NCBI GenBank assembly: GCA_016712625.1
Contig: JADJQQ010000031.1
Location: 58,081 to 122,080 of the forward strand
Source of the DNA: Candidatus Competibacteraceae bacterium
GTDB taxonomy: Bacteria; Pseudomonadota; Gammaproteobacteria; Competibacterales; Competibacteraceae
Direction: 5' to 3'
Length of the DNA: 64,000 nt
The notes beneath the pieces were generated by a model that worked only from the letters and a program-made list of their open reading frames with translations, did no database searches and was not told the origin of the DNA. Of the stretch, positions 34,829 through 44,774 are shown piece after piece; within the stretch, counting starts at the first letter, position 1; each line of letters begins with the position of its first letter. Position numbers and translations under genes: made by a program.

Positions 34829-36800
34829 CGTACATCGCTGCGGTCTTCCTGCGTTTGCTCGAGGATCATTAAGACGGCACGAAACTCCAGTCCCTTGATG
34901 CGCTGCATGGAGCCAAGCCGCACGCCAGGCTCCGCCTGCCCAGGATCGGCTTGCCGGGGTTGCAATTCCAACGTGCTGATGCCGGCGGATTCGAGCGCGG
35001 TGCGAATGAATCCGACGCTGGGCGTGACGCAGATCTCATGACTGCCCAGTTTTCCCTGATCGAGCAAATGCTGAATCCAGGTCACGGCGTAGTGGGCCAA
35101 AATGGTGCGGTCGGAGAATGACCGAACCTGAGGCTCGGGACCGCGGAACACCGAACGGTCTCCCGTGGTATCGGCGCTCCCGCCATCCAGATCATCCACG
35201 GGGACGCCCGCCAGCAAGCCCTGCGCCCAGCGCCGGATCTGTTCGCTGGTTCGATAATTGATCTTCAGCCGGCGGGAACGGCCGCGCACCTCGATCCCGG
35301 CGCGGCTCAAGGGGATGGCAAGGCTGTGGTAAATCCGTTGGTGACCATCGCCGATCAGGCACAGCGGATCGGACGGGTTCCCAGTCGTCGGCGTCAAGGC
35401 GGCGATCAGCCGGAGTGCTTCGAGGCCAAAGTCCTGGAGTTCGTCGACCAGTACGTGCCGATAGGCGGTAAAGCCGCCCCGCTCGACCACCAGCCGCGCC
35501 TGATGGACCAGCCCCTCGAAAGTCAGGCGATTGCGCTGGTGCAACAAACGGTTGAATTCCAGGAATACCGGCCAGAGCGTCCGCCGTTGTTTCCGGTCCA
35601 GGCGCGGGCGGCCGGACCGAACCGCCGTCAGGTAGCCTTCTTCGCTGTCGATGCCCATCGTATCGATCACCAGTTCATATTCGTCGCGAATGCAGTCCCG
35701 GTCGAATCCGGCGGGCAGGGGGCCAGCCAGCACCGTGCGCCACAGGTCCTCCCGTTCGGCGTCCTCGATCACCTTGCCCTGCCAGCCGCCTCGCAAACAG
35801 ATGGTCCGGGCGAGTTGATGCAGATTGGTCACTTCGATCTTCCGGGCGGCGTCCGGCGCCAGCTTCCGGATCAATTGCTCCAGGGTGACGGACAGGGTGG
35901 TGGTGTACGTGGTCACCAGCACCCGATCCTTGGGATCGCTCAACTGGCGGGCGAGATGAACCGCCCGGTGCAGGAGGGCCACGGTTTTCCGGTGCCCGCC
36001 GCGCCGTTGATCTTGATTGGACCCTGGGTCCGCCATTCGACCAGTCGGCGCTGATAGGGATGCAGGAAGACGCGCCATTCCTCAAGGTCCTGGGAGAGGA
36101 TGGCTTTCAGTTGCTCTTCCCCTTCGATCAAGACCAGGTCCATATTCATGGCCTGATCCAGATGAGTGAAATCGCCCGGACCGGCCAGCGGCGGCGTTGG
36201 CTTGGCCGGTTCGCCGAGCATTTCAGCGATAGCCTCATCCAGGGAAAGACCGCAAATCACACCGTAAAGCACCTGGATGGCTTCCTTGGGCAGATAGTCC
36301 GCCACTTCCTGGAAGGCCCCATCATTTCGGATCGCGCGCACCGCCGGGATCAAGGCCCGGGGAGTCCCCGCCTGGAACAACTCCTCGTCGCTCAGTGTGT
36401 CCAGCGGGTAATGACCGGTGGGCGTGGGGTGTTTCCGCGCCTGGGCGTCCGCGGTGGCCTGGATTTCCTGAACATCGAAGACTTGCAGGACGCCGAGGGC
36501 TGGGTGGGCCTCAAAGCGTTTGTTCCGGCACCAGCGATACGCCTCATCATGGTGATCGATGTACATGAGCAGGAAGTTGTCGCCCTGTTCCGGCGCGATG
36601 ACGACCGCCCGGTAATCGTCGCCGATGCGCGCGCTGCGGACCTTGGGATCGACGGCTTCGGCGAAAGACTCCAGGTGAATGGAGGCTTGAGTGCTGTCGT
36701 CCTGAAACTTGCGGACAAACTCGAAAACCTTTTTCTGCACCCGGATCGGCAACCGGCCAAAGTCCTTGAGCACCTCCCGTGACAACATCAGTTTCGCCAT
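34741..36800 (-). CDS. UvrD/Rep-type helicase with RelE-like N-terminus, frameshifted
   Basis: Intended product about 686 aa. Residues 1-110 (REVLKDFGRLPIRVQKKV, SARIGDDYRAVVIAPE, YIDHHDEAYRWCRNKRFE) have the pattern of RelE/ParE-type toxins. The helicase part follows: Walker A INGAAGTGKT (about residue 265), HVLVDELQDFG, KINYRTSEQIRRW, and YVAATRAREHLMVLV. The frame is broken inside the Walker A at the run 35985-35988, where one base is missing; restoring it gives GTGKTVALLHRA. The start has GGAGG. It begins four bases after the giant helicase ends. Confidence 0.85.
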
Positions 36801-36804
36801 GCTC

Positions 36805-39800
36805 TTATCCTCCCACCGGCAGCATGGCGCTGAGCCATGCCGTTCCTCGGGTTTGAAGGTCGGCCAGGGTGACCACACGCCAGCCCGCCGCCTGCCATTC
36901 GGCAGCGAAAGCGGCCTGATCGCCCACCACAATGACAACCCCTCCGCTCTCGCCCTCCCTTTGGGTAGGGGAAGGCGCCTTGCGCCAAGCCAGCTCGGCA
37001 AAGCAGTCGCTGGCGGCGGACCGGTAGACCTCGACTTCCGGCAGGGTGACGCCCGCCGCGGCCAGTTGCGTGACTACCGGTTGCAAGGCGGGAACGACGG
37101 CTTGCCGGATCTCCCGCCAGCGCTCATCCAGCGCCGCCTCGCGCTCCAGCTCCAAATCCGGCGCCGTTCCCTGCGCTACCTCGGTAGCGACGAAGACCTT
37201 GAACTGCTGGCGGAACTGGAACAGGTTGACCAGCGCCAGAAAACGCCGCCAGCGGTCGCAAAATCCGGGTTGCGCTCTGTCCTCGGCGGAGTCGAGCAGA
37301 CGCAGCCAGACCTGGATGCGGTCGGCCAGGCCATTAATCGCATCCGGGACCGAGGCCAGCGCCAACAGATCGTCACCCTCGGCAGCCAGTTTCTCAGACA
37401 CGACCCACTGGCCTTCCGGGTTGACCGACGGCATGGCAACGCCGGCGCGGTCGCGCCACCGTTCGACCGTATCGATCAGGGCGGCTTGTCCAGAGGCTGC
37501 CCCACTGCCCGCCAGCAATTGCAGGGACAGCATCAGGCATTCATCGGCCAGCCGGGTCCAGCCGGGACGATCCGGCGCCAGCAAATACGCCTTCAACTGG
37601 CTGAAACCATCGGCGGTCGCGAGCCGAACGTCTGGATGCTGGACGCCCTGCTGTCGGGCCGCGGCGAGTCGAGGCGGCAGGATCCTGGCGACAATAGGAG
37701 GCTGAAGCAGTCGGATCGGCGTCTGCGGATCGGGATTCAGATCGTGCCAGGTGATGTTCCATACGCCATAAAGCCCGCTGTCGAGGATGGCGCGCCGCTT
37801 CCTGAAGTCGTCGGGCAGGCGGCTGTCGGCCTGGCCCGGCCGGACATGCGGTTCGAAGCCGTCCGCGAAAATGGCGACGGGTCGGATCTCCGGATCGTCG
37901 GCGGTCAGCAGGAAATCCGGCTGGCAGGGTATCGCCACGCCTTGCTGCGGGCCGAGCTTGGGTTGCAGTTCCAGCGCCCAGAGCCGGGGATGAGCGCCGA
38001 CCCGGAAGCGGAACCCGAGCGCGCCCTTGATGAGGGTTCGGGTCCATTCCCCCGGCTGACCGGCGATGTCCGTGGCGACAAATTCCCGCAACCGGTCCAC
38101 CAGCCGCTTTTCCAGCAAGCTGCCGAACAGCGCTCTGGCGTCAACCTGGTCCAGGGTCTTGACGAGCGTTCGCCGCTGGCCGGCCTCGATCAGACGGCCG
38201 AGCAGCCGGATACCCCGCTCCCGGCTGATCTGGTCCGACCGGTACTGAAGATGATAGGTGCGGATGCAGCGATAGCAGCCATCCGGATCATCCTGGCCGT
38301 GCCGGCAGGGCAGCAGGCGGCAACTGCACGACTCAAGGGCGTCCCGGGCACGGCGGAGCAGATCCATGATGCCTTCGCCGGGCAACCCGGACGCACCGCC
38401 GCCAGTATCCTGAAACAGCGTTTTCAGGAAACCGGTGCCCCCGGGAACCGCGTCCATCAGCACCAGGTAATGCCTGCGCAGGCCATCCTGGGGTTGCGGT
38501 ACGCTCTGGGGCATCACCAGCAAATGGCCGGGATTGCCCTGGAACCGCAGCCGGAACCCCAGCACGAGGCAGGCGGTCAGCGTCGCGATATCGTCCTCGT
38601 CCACCTCGGGCAGCAGGATGCGAATCGCCTCGGAGCGCAGTTCCCGGTACAGGTAGAACGCTTCCCACTGGTAGGCATCGCCCGGCCGGCCCTCGCTTTG
38701 CATTTTTTCGGTCTTGCGCCGCCCGGAACAACTGCGCCGATGCCTGAGTTGGCTGCGGTCGCCGTCGCTGTCGACCGTCACCCCGCAATGGACGCAGGCC
38801 AGGAATCCGGTGTCCGAAACCTGCTGATCGACGCCGAACGGGAGGCTGCCGGGGATTTCGGCAAACCCGGTGTTGACCTGGCGCAGAGCCAGCGCCGCCC
38901 GGTATTCGATGCCGAAGGGTTCCATCTCGTCCGCCACCGCGCCACTCGGCCCATCGAGGGTGGTGTCGAAGCTGTTCACGAGGCGATAGAAGCGCTGTTC
39001 CCGCTCGTCGGCCCGGTCGCCGGACAGGCTCTCGTAATGCTCCATATAGGAGATCGCCTGGGACCGGGCGAACTCGAGAAACCGCTTGTGCTGGCTCCGA
39101 TCCTGTTGTGAATGCGCGTCCGCGGCATAGCCGCACTGCGGGCAGACCGGGGAGGCATCGGGCCGGTTGAGTTCGTCGGTCCGCCGGATATGTCCGCATT
39201 CGCCGCAGATCGCCCACTGTTCCAGCAGGGGCTGGGCTGGCGCGCCCAGCGCAAGCTGCTGGATTTCGAACGCATGGCTGTGAGTGTAGAAGCGGTTGCG
39301 GGGGGCCAGTTCCCGCAACGCCGAACCTGCGCCCCGCACCAGGTCATAGGCCTGCAATGCGCCGTCATGCTCCCGACCCGGACCGGGCCGGCGACGATGG
39401 TCGTTGTAGAGCACGCCGTTGAAATGCACCCCCCGTTCGGGAAAGGCGTAGTTCGGCAGCAACCCGTATTCGATCAGGATTTCCAGGACCGTGGTGCGAT
39501 CCAGGTGGGTCTGCCTCACGCGCAGAATCCGGTTTTCCTGTTCGATTTCCCGCAGACTTTCCCCGTCGCCGTTGACTTCGGCTTCTTTCTTCTGGTCGGT
39601 GAGCCGTTTCCGCGCATTGACGATCGCCTGGCGCTGGCGGTCGAAATCCCGGGCGGCGTGGTGAATGCGCTCCCGCAGCACTTCGGCGCGGCTTTCCCGC
39701 AGAAACCGTTCCCGGGTATCCTCGCGCACGTCGGCGCTGAACCGGGCCAGGAACGCGCCCTGGAGCGCGGCTTCCCGCTGGGTCGCCCAGGCCAGGAGCG

Positions 39801-42800
39801 ATGACAGCGGTCCCTGGCCGCTGTCCAGATCCTCGACCAGTTGCCGGCCGGTGGCGGGCAGCGCCTGGATCACGCCTTCTCGGACCGCGCTGTCGAAACA
39901 GAACGCCAGATACTGGCGCACCAGCACCGCGCTGGCGTCCAGCCAGCAGCCCGGCGGTTCGATTTGGCCGGCCAGCATTTCTCCCGGGCGGCCGAAGAAG
40001 AACAGATCGTGAGGCCGCTGATTGATCACCGCCAGCACCAGCGCCGTGCCGGTGCTGCGTCCGGCGCGGCCGATCCGTTGCAGGTAACTGGCGGTGGTGG
40101 GGGGGATCGAACACAGCAGGGTGCTGGACAGATCGCCGATATCGATGCCCATTTCCAGCGTCGAGGTGGCGGTCAGCACGTTCGGATCATCGGCATGGCC
40201 GCCGTGATTGAACTGATACTCGAGCGTTTCCCGTTCCTCGGTGGTCAGCAGACCGGTATGCTCCTGCGCAAACACGCGGCGTAAAGCGCCTTTGCGATAG
40301 CGCTGCTGATAATAGATTTGCCGGTCGCTGGAAACGATCTGCTGGTAGCGACCCTGCTCGCCCTGGTAGGCGAGGGTGGGCGCGCCGTCCCAGTCGGCGG
40401 CCTCATGCCAGGGGCGATACAGCCGCTGGCCGTTGTCGTCGCACGCATATTGCACACCGTCGGCCCACAGGCGCGCGCCGTCGGCGGACAGGGCGATCAG
40501 GCGCTGATGGCCGTCGCGCTGCACCTCTCGCAGCAGGCCCGATTCGCAACCCGCCTCCAGGAAGGCCCGAATCAGGTCCAGGATCGAGGTTTCCGGAGTA
40601 TGGGTCAGCGCCAGCGCGCGCCGCGCCCAGACGATCTGCCAGGGGGATATCTGGCCCGGCCGGGAGGAAGCCAGCAGGTGATCGTGATCCCGGTGCGGCG
40701 CCAGGGCCATCAATCGGGGCCGATAACGTCCGGCGGGCGGGAACAGTTCCCGGCCAGGAACCACCTTGCCAAAGGGATATTTGCCCCAGTAACGCTGGCG
40801 GGCGTAACTGTCGAGATAGGGATGATAGAGACCTCCACGTTCGCGCTGGCGGTGCAGGATGCCGAGCAGCCAGCGGCGGAGCCGTCCAGCGCCGGTAGCG
40901 GTGTCCCCCACCACGAGCGACGGATCGATGGCCGGCAACCGCCGGCGCACGAGGGCCACGGTAGCCTCGATGACGGCCTCATCCCAGCCCAGGGTCGCGC
41001 TGGCATTACCTTCCAGGGTCCGGCCATGGGTCAGCATCAGGCTGAATTCGCTGCACGCTTCCCAGGCGAGCCGCTGTTCGATGGCGGTGTGCAACGGGGC
41101 ATCCGGAGGCGTGTTCGGGGGTTGTTCGCGGTAGGCGAGATAGGGTGGGTATTCGCGCAGATCGGGCGGCAGCAGGGTCGAGATCGCCTCCCGGAGGCTG
41201 CCCGGGCGACCCGGAACCGGTTCGCTCCAGTAGTCCAGCAGGCGCGCGCCGAGGGTGGCGAGCGGCAGTCCGTCGGCTCCGGCCTCATCGATAACCCGTT
41301 GCAAGGCCGTGCGCAGGGTGAAATGAAAGGTGCGGGCCGAGAAGAAGCCGGCGCGGTGGCTGGCGTCCTGGACGCTGTCGGTAAAGGCCAACAGTTTGGG
41401 ATCGTGGTTCAGCACCGACCCGAACAGTTCATCGATGGCGACGCTGCCCAGAGTGGCGGCCTGGGCGCCGATGAACATCAGGGAATCGTCGCTGCGGCAG
41501 TGGGGGCACTTGACCGCGCCCACCGTCTGCCCGGCGGCATGGGTGCGGGTGTCCCGGTTTATCCGGACGCGGAAGGTCGGGCTGCCGGTCAGCGGACAGG
41601 GTCCCGGTCCCAGGCGCAGGACCAGACTGTCTTTGGACAAATGCCATTCCGCGATCGCCAGCGCGCCTTGGGCGGGCGCCGCGTCATCGTCGGGATACCA
41701 GGGACTGAGGGCGACCATCCACTTCGACATGGGCCGTTCGAATCCCCAGCCCTGATAAATCCGGGCGACGTCGGCGATCAACTGAAAACCCTGGACGCCG
41801 CGCGCCTGAATCGGATTCTCGGAATCGGGATCGACCATCGCCACCCAGACCGACTCGCCGCATTCGGTGCAGTGGGCGACCGGCAGGATACGCTGATCGG
41901 GGCGCTGCTCATCCAGCCAGCCGAAGACCGGCTGGTCGCTGACCAGGCGGCCCAGGCGGCGCAGCTCCCGGATCCACAACTGCACCTGGGTCGGGGTCAG
42001 GGGCCGGGGTGGCAACAGTTCCGCCCCCTCACCCCCGCCTTCCCCCGCGAGGGGGGAGGAGGCCTTGCGGCGGGATTCCCGGGCCTGGGCGACCAGGGCG
42101 AAGAATGCCGACAACACTTCGCTACGCGCGCCAAACTCCGGAACGGCGCGCAGGGAGGGATCGGCGGTAGCCACTTGGGCGACCAGTTCGGACCAGGTCC
42201 GGGGACCGTCCCGGGTGGCTTCCAGCAGGCCGGCGAACAGTGGTTGCGACCGGATCCACTGGCCCAGGGCCAGCGTCCAGCGCGTTGCCGGGGTGTCATC
42301 ACCCGGCGGCAGCCGGCCGGGGAACAGCGTCGTCCCGTCGTCGGTCGGGAAGGCGGGCGCGCCGAACCGGGGAGCGATCCGGCGAGCGAATTCCGGGGCG
42401 GTTTCGCCCTCGCGCGCCCGGCTGTCGCCGGGAGCCGGAACCGGGGTGAAATCGGCCAGCGGCGCCCGCAGGATTTCCTCGACGGTGAGCCGGTCTTCGC
42501 CGATCACGCATTCCGGCTGGAGCGGTTCCTCGAACAGCCGCCCGGCGAAGTCGGCCAGGCGCGCCAGCGGATCCTGGGTGGTTTCGTCGTCCCCGGCGGC
42601 AATCGTGGCGCTGGTCCCGATGCAGCACAACTCTCCCTGGGCGATGTCCAGCCGTTCCTTGAGCCGGCGGATGAGACAGGCGACATCCGCCCCCTGCGCC
42701 CCGTCATAGGTGTGCAGTTCGTCGAGGACCAGATAGCGCAGGGTGCCTTTGCGGTTATAGCGCCAGATGGCCTTGTCCTTCGGGCGCATCAGCAGGAAGT

Positions 42801-43494
42801 CCAGCATTTTGTAGTTGGTCAGCAGAATGTCGGGCGGCTGGTCCTGCAACATTTGCTGGTCGGTAATGGCCCGCCAGGTCTTCTCCACCGCGCCGTCCAG
42901 CTCGATGGCCATCTCCCGGATGGCGCCTTCCTGGGTTCGGTTGGGATTGGCGGGATCGAAGCGGCCGGTGTAGAGGCCGACGCGAATTTTGGCTTTCCGC
43001 GTGGGTCCGGTTCCCCAGCACAGGGCCGGCGTCCGGAAGATTTCCTCGGCAAAGCGCCCGGCCTGATCGGCGGCCAGCGCGTTCATGGGATAGAGGATGA
43101 TCGCCTTGATGCCTTTCCGGCCGGCGCGGTGTTCGCGATAGCAGTGATCGAGAATCGGCACCTGAAAACACTCGGTTTTACCCGAGCCGGTGCCGGTGGT
43201 AATCAGGGTTGAGGCCGGCTCTTGTCCTTTCGAGGTCAGTCGCCGCCAGGCCAGCCATTGGTGACGGAAGGGGAGAAAGGGAACCGGCAGGTCGAAGAAC
43301 CGGTTGCCGTGATCCGCGGCCGGGCGAAAGGGCCGGCGAATCTGTACCCACGGCCCCTTGAACAGGCCGTTTTCCGGGTCGTTGATGAAGCGCCGCAGGG
43401 CTTCTTCGTCGTCGCGCCGGCGAAAATTGAACGTGGCTTCCAGATAGTGGATAACCTGCTGGCGAATGTCCTGAGCGAGGGTGGCGGGGAGCAT
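36805..43494 (-). CDS. Giant DEAD/DEAH helicase with DUF1998 (DruE-like)
   Basis: 2229 aa, intact frame. Helicase domain 1 has LITTGTGSGKTECF (about residue 98), LVLDELHTYDGAQG (about 253) and CIGTSATIA. Domain 2 has TSTLEMGIDIGDL and YLQRIGRAGRS (about 1137). Cys pairs occur at about 541 (CTECGES) and 1428 (CGECGHIRR). The DUF1998/MZB region has SCRLLPCRHGQDDPDGCYRC (about 1725-1744). Residues about 1850-1916 (CQPDFLL, AIFADGFEPH, FRKRRAILDSGLYGVWNITW) resemble VSR-type endonucleases. Size and DUF1998 recall Druantia DruE. It starts three bases after the PIN toxin. Confidence 0.85.
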   Translation of the reverse strand: MLPATLAQDIRQQVIHYLEATFNFRRRDDEEALRRFINDPENGLFKGPWVQIRRPFRPAADHGNRFFDLPVPFLPFRHQWLAWRRLTSKGQEPASTLITTGTGSGKTECFQVPILDHCYREHRAGRKGIKAIILYPMNALAADQAGRFAEEIFRTPALCWGTGPTRKAKIRVGLYTGRFDPANPNRTQEGAIREMAIELDGAVEKTWRAITDQQMLQDQPPDILLTNYKMLDFLLMRPKDKAIWRYNRKGTLRYLVLDELHTYDGAQGADVACLIRRLKERLDIAQGELCCIGTSATIAAGDDETTQDPLARLADFAGRLFEEPLQPECVIGEDRLTVEEILRAPLADFTPVPAPGDSRAREGETAPEFARRIAPRFGAPAFPTDDGTTLFPGRLPPGDDTPATRWTLALGQWIRSQPLFAGLLEATRDGPRTWSELVAQVATADPSLRAVPEFGARSEVLSAFFALVAQARESRRKASSPLAGEGGGEGAELLPPRPLTPTQVQLWIRELRRLGRLVSDQPVFGWLDEQRPDQRILPVAHCTECGESVWVAMVDPDSENPIQARGVQGFQLIADVARIYQGWGFERPMSKWMVALSPWYPDDDAAPAQGALAIAEWHLSKDSLVLRLGPGPCPLTGSPTFRVRINRDTRTHAAGQTVGAVKCPHCRSDDSLMFIGAQAATLGSVAIDELFGSVLNHDPKLLAFTDSVQDASHRAGFFSARTFHFTLRTALQRVIDEAGADGLPLATLGARLLDYWSEPVPGRPGSLREAISTLLPPDLREYPPYLAYREQPPNTPPDAPLHTAIEQRLAWEACSEFSLMLTHGRTLEGNASATLGWDEAVIEATVALVRRRLPAIDPSLVVGDTATGAGRLRRWLLGILHRQRERGGLYHPYLDSYARQRYWGKYPFGKVVPGRELFPPAGRYRPRLMALAPHRDHDHLLASSRPGQISPWQIVWARRALALTHTPETSILDLIRAFLEAGCESGLLREVQRDGHQRLIALSADGARLWADGVQYACDDNGQRLYRPWHEAADWDGAPTLAYQGEQGRYQQIVSSDRQIYYQQRYRKGALRRVFAQEHTGLLTTEERETLEYQFNHGGHADDPNVLTATSTLEMGIDIGDLSSTLLCSIPPTTASYLQRIGRAGRSTGTALVLAVINQRPHDLFFFGRPGEMLAGQIEPPGCWLDASAVLVRQYLAFCFDSAVREGVIQALPATGRQLVEDLDSGQGPLSSLLAWATQREAALQGAFLARFSADVREDTRERFLRESRAEVLRERIHHAARDFDRQRQAIVNARKRLTDQKKEAEVNGDGESLREIEQENRILRVRQTHLDRTTVLEILIEYGLLPNYAFPERGVHFNGVLYNDHRRRPGPGREHDGALQAYDLVRGAGSALRELAPRNRFYTHSHAFEIQQLALGAPAQPLLEQWAICGECGHIRRTDELNRPDASPVCPQCGYAADAHSQQDRSQHKRFLEFARSQAISYMEHYESLSGDRADEREQRFYRLVNSFDTTLDGPSGAVADEMEPFGIEYRAALALRQVNTGFAEIPGSLPFGVDQQVSDTGFLACVHCGVTVDSDGDRSQLRHRRSCSGRRKTEKMQSEGRPGDAYQWEAFYLYRELRSEAIRILLPEVDEDDIATLTACLVLGFRLRFQGNPGHLLVMPQSVPQPQDGLRRHYLVLMDAVPGGTGFLKTLFQDTGGGASGLPGEGIMDLLRRARDALESCSCRLLPCRHGQDDPDGCYRCIRTYHLQYRSDQISRERGIRLLGRLIEAGQRRTLVKTLDQVDARALFGSLLEKRLVDRLREFVATDIAGQPGEWTRTLIKGALGFRFRVGAHPRLWALELQPKLGPQQGVAIPCQPDFLLTADDPEIRPVAIFADGFEPHVRPGQADSRLPDDFRKRRAILDSGLYGVWNITWHDLNPDPQTPIRLLQPPIVARILPPRLAAARQQGVQHPDVRLATADGFSQLKAYLLAPDRPGWTRLADECLMLSLQLLAGSGAASGQAALIDTVERWRDRAGVAMPSVNPEGQWVVSEKLAAEGDDLLALASVPDAINGLADRIQVWLRLLDSAEDRAQPGFCDRWRRFLALVNLFQFRQQFKVFVATEVAQGTAPDLELEREAALDERWREIRQAVVPALQPVVTQLAAAGVTLPEVEVYRSAASDCFAELAWRKAPSPTQREGESGGVVIVVGDQAAFAAEWQAAGWRVVTLADLQTRGTAWLSAMLPVGG
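36930..36985 (-). repeat. Pyrimidine-rich mini-repeat inside the giant helicase gene
   Basis: A GC-rich segment with CCTCCCTTTGGGTAGGGG is translated in frame as part of KAPSPTQREGESGG, a low-complexity interruption near the protein's C-terminus. Similar insertions occur elsewhere in this island (42005-42064, 47379-47399, 51451-51522). The match to those is looser here. Confidence 0.4.
42005..42064 (-). repeat. In-frame palindromic mini-repeat in the giant helicase gene
   Basis: Segment containing CCCTCACCCCC at 42026-42036 and the near-palindrome CCCCCGCGAGGGGG. It is read in frame as SSPLAGEGGGEGAELLPP, an insertion between conserved parts of the helicase. The same word, in opposite orientation, occurs in the SNF2 gene (51488-51498). 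Confidence 0.6.
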
Positions 43495-43497
43495 GGT

Positions 43498-43923
43498 TTA
43501 TGGCCCATGATCCCAAGGATTGATCAACATTAACGGAGCCGCCGCAAAGTCTCGAACATTGCGCGTGACCAGAGCCAGGCCGTGCTCGACCGCCGTTGCC
43601 GCGATGATCGAATCGAAGGCCGCCATCGGCTTGCCCATCGCCTCCACTTGGGCGCACAGCTCGCCCCAGTAACCGGCCGTATCGCCGGTAAAGGGCAGAA
43701 CGCGCTCGCCCAGGCTTGCCTGAAGCTGATCCAGCCAGACCAACAACTCGCTTTTGCGGCGGGAGACCGGCAATTTGGCAACGCCGCGGCGCAATTCCGC
43801 CAGCGTCATCGCTGCGACAAACAATTCGTTCTCCGCCCGCGCATCGACCCAGGCCAATACGGTGCTATTGGGGGCCGGTTTCACGAATTCCGACAACACG
43901 CAGGTATCGAGCAGATACTTCAC
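43498..43923 (-). CDS. PIN-domain toxin (VapC-like)
   Basis: 141-aa PIN ribonuclease: YLLDTCVLSEFVKP with the first Asp, MTLAELRRGVAKL with Glu, FDSIIAATAVEHGLALVTRN with Asp, then NVRDFAAAPLMLINPW. All expected acidic residues are present, so it may be active on RNA. Start is GTG overlapping the antitoxin stop by four bases. The stop lies three bases before the giant helicase start, so the pair is embedded within the island's transcript. Confidence 0.92.
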   Translation of the reverse strand: MKYLLDTCVLSEFVKPAPNSTVLAWVDARAENELFVAAMTLAELRRGVAKLPVSRRKSELLVWLDQLQASLGERVLPFTGDTAGYWGELCAQVEAMGKPMAAFDSIIAATAVEHGLALVTRNVRDFAAAPLMLINPWDHGP

Positions 43924-44162
43924 CACTCGATCTCTCGCACCGGCTCGGCCGAGCGTTCCAGGTCCAGCGGTTCGCCGCGCGGGGCGTTCCGCAGCACCTC
44001 CCGCAACGAGAGTCCCGAGCACAGGCGGCGGAATTCGGGCGCGGCGATCACCACCACGGCCTCGGCGCCGCGCCGGGTGACCAGTTGTGGACCTTCCGCC
44101 AGGGTGCGATCCACCAGTTCGCTGAATCGGCTTTTGGCTTCCTGTAACTGCCAGGTGTGCAT
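43920..44162 (-). CDS. Phd/YefM family antitoxin
   Basis: 80-aa antitoxin: MHTWQLQEAKSRFSELVDRT, then GPQLVTRRGAEAVVVIAAPE, the standard Phd/YefM DNA-binding domain. The C-terminal tail (APRGEPLDLERSAEPVREIE) would bind the toxin. It is paired with the PIN gene through a GTGA overlap. It should also repress its own promoter, located in the roughly 130-bp gap upstream. Confidence 0.93.
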   Translation of the reverse strand: MHTWQLQEAKSRFSELVDRTLAEGPQLVTRRGAEAVVVIAAPEFRRLCSGLSLREVLRNAPRGEPLDLERSAEPVREIEW

Positions 44163-44291
44163 GAGAGGCCTCGATGACTGAAATCAGAAACTAGTCAGTC
44201 CGGTCAGATTGATGGGATTGCACGCAACTGTCAACCCATCATCGGAAATCGGTTGCCAAAAAGACTCAGTAATCGTTTGGCTTTTTGCCAG

Positions 44292-44774
44292 TTACTCGCC
44301 GATGCTGGCCAGTACCTTGGCGACCAGCCCCGGACTCAGAAAAAGACCAGCAGCTTGAGCCTGCATGATCCAGGGGTGCGCCTGTTTAATGAGGCCCTGT
44401 TGTCGCGCCAGCAGAATGACGCCCAGGGTACCCACCAGTGGGACATGATGCGCATGGGCGCAGGCGCGACCTGCTTGATCGTCGAGGATCGCGATACGGG
44501 AGTTTCCCAGGCAATGAGCGATGACTTGCGATTCGCCCGCGCCCAGTCCCCAGGCGGCAACCGTCGTCGGCAAAGGTAGATTCGGTACAGTTCGCCCCTT
44601 GGCCCATTGTTGGGTCGTAGCCGCCGATGGGTCTCGATGTAGTCCGGCGCCCACTTCCGCAATCACCGCTGCTGGAATCAGGGCGGCGGGCGCCAGGTTT
44701 TCGAGAAAATCCAGCCGGTTAATCCGGGAAAGGATGATCAGTGGCGAGGCGTTCACCACCCAGGCGTCAGGCAC
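44292..44774 (-). CDS. DUF3368 PIN-like toxin
   Basis: 160-aa protein: VVNASPLIILSRINRLDFLE, then IPAAVIAEVGAG, GAGESQVIAHCL, AILDDQAGRACAHAHHVPLV. This is the DUF3368 group of PIN-like nucleases, normally partnered by UPF0175. Acidic residues in ILDD are present, while the first motif has Asn (VVNAS) where classical PINs have Asp, as is usual in this group. It overlaps its antitoxin gene by eight bases. Confidence 0.88.
   Translation of the reverse strand: MPDAWVVNASPLIILSRINRLDFLENLAPAALIPAAVIAEVGAGLHRDPSAATTQQWAKGRTVPNLPLPTTVAAWGLGAGESQVIAHCLGNSRIAILDDQAGRACAHAHHVPLVGTLGVILLARQQGLIKQAHPWIMQAQAAGLFLSPGLVAKVLASIGE

Noticed and set aside
36709..39111. 800-codon + strand frame opposite the helicase 3' end and UvrD start
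   Set aside because: No recognisable domain, and both genes beneath it are well supported.
40318..43212. Long reading frame (964 codons) on the + strand opposite the giant helicase
   Set aside because: Rich in Gly, Arg, Gln and Ala with no family pattern, and fully antisense to a gene with clear helicase motifs. Such frames are common opposite GC-rich genes.
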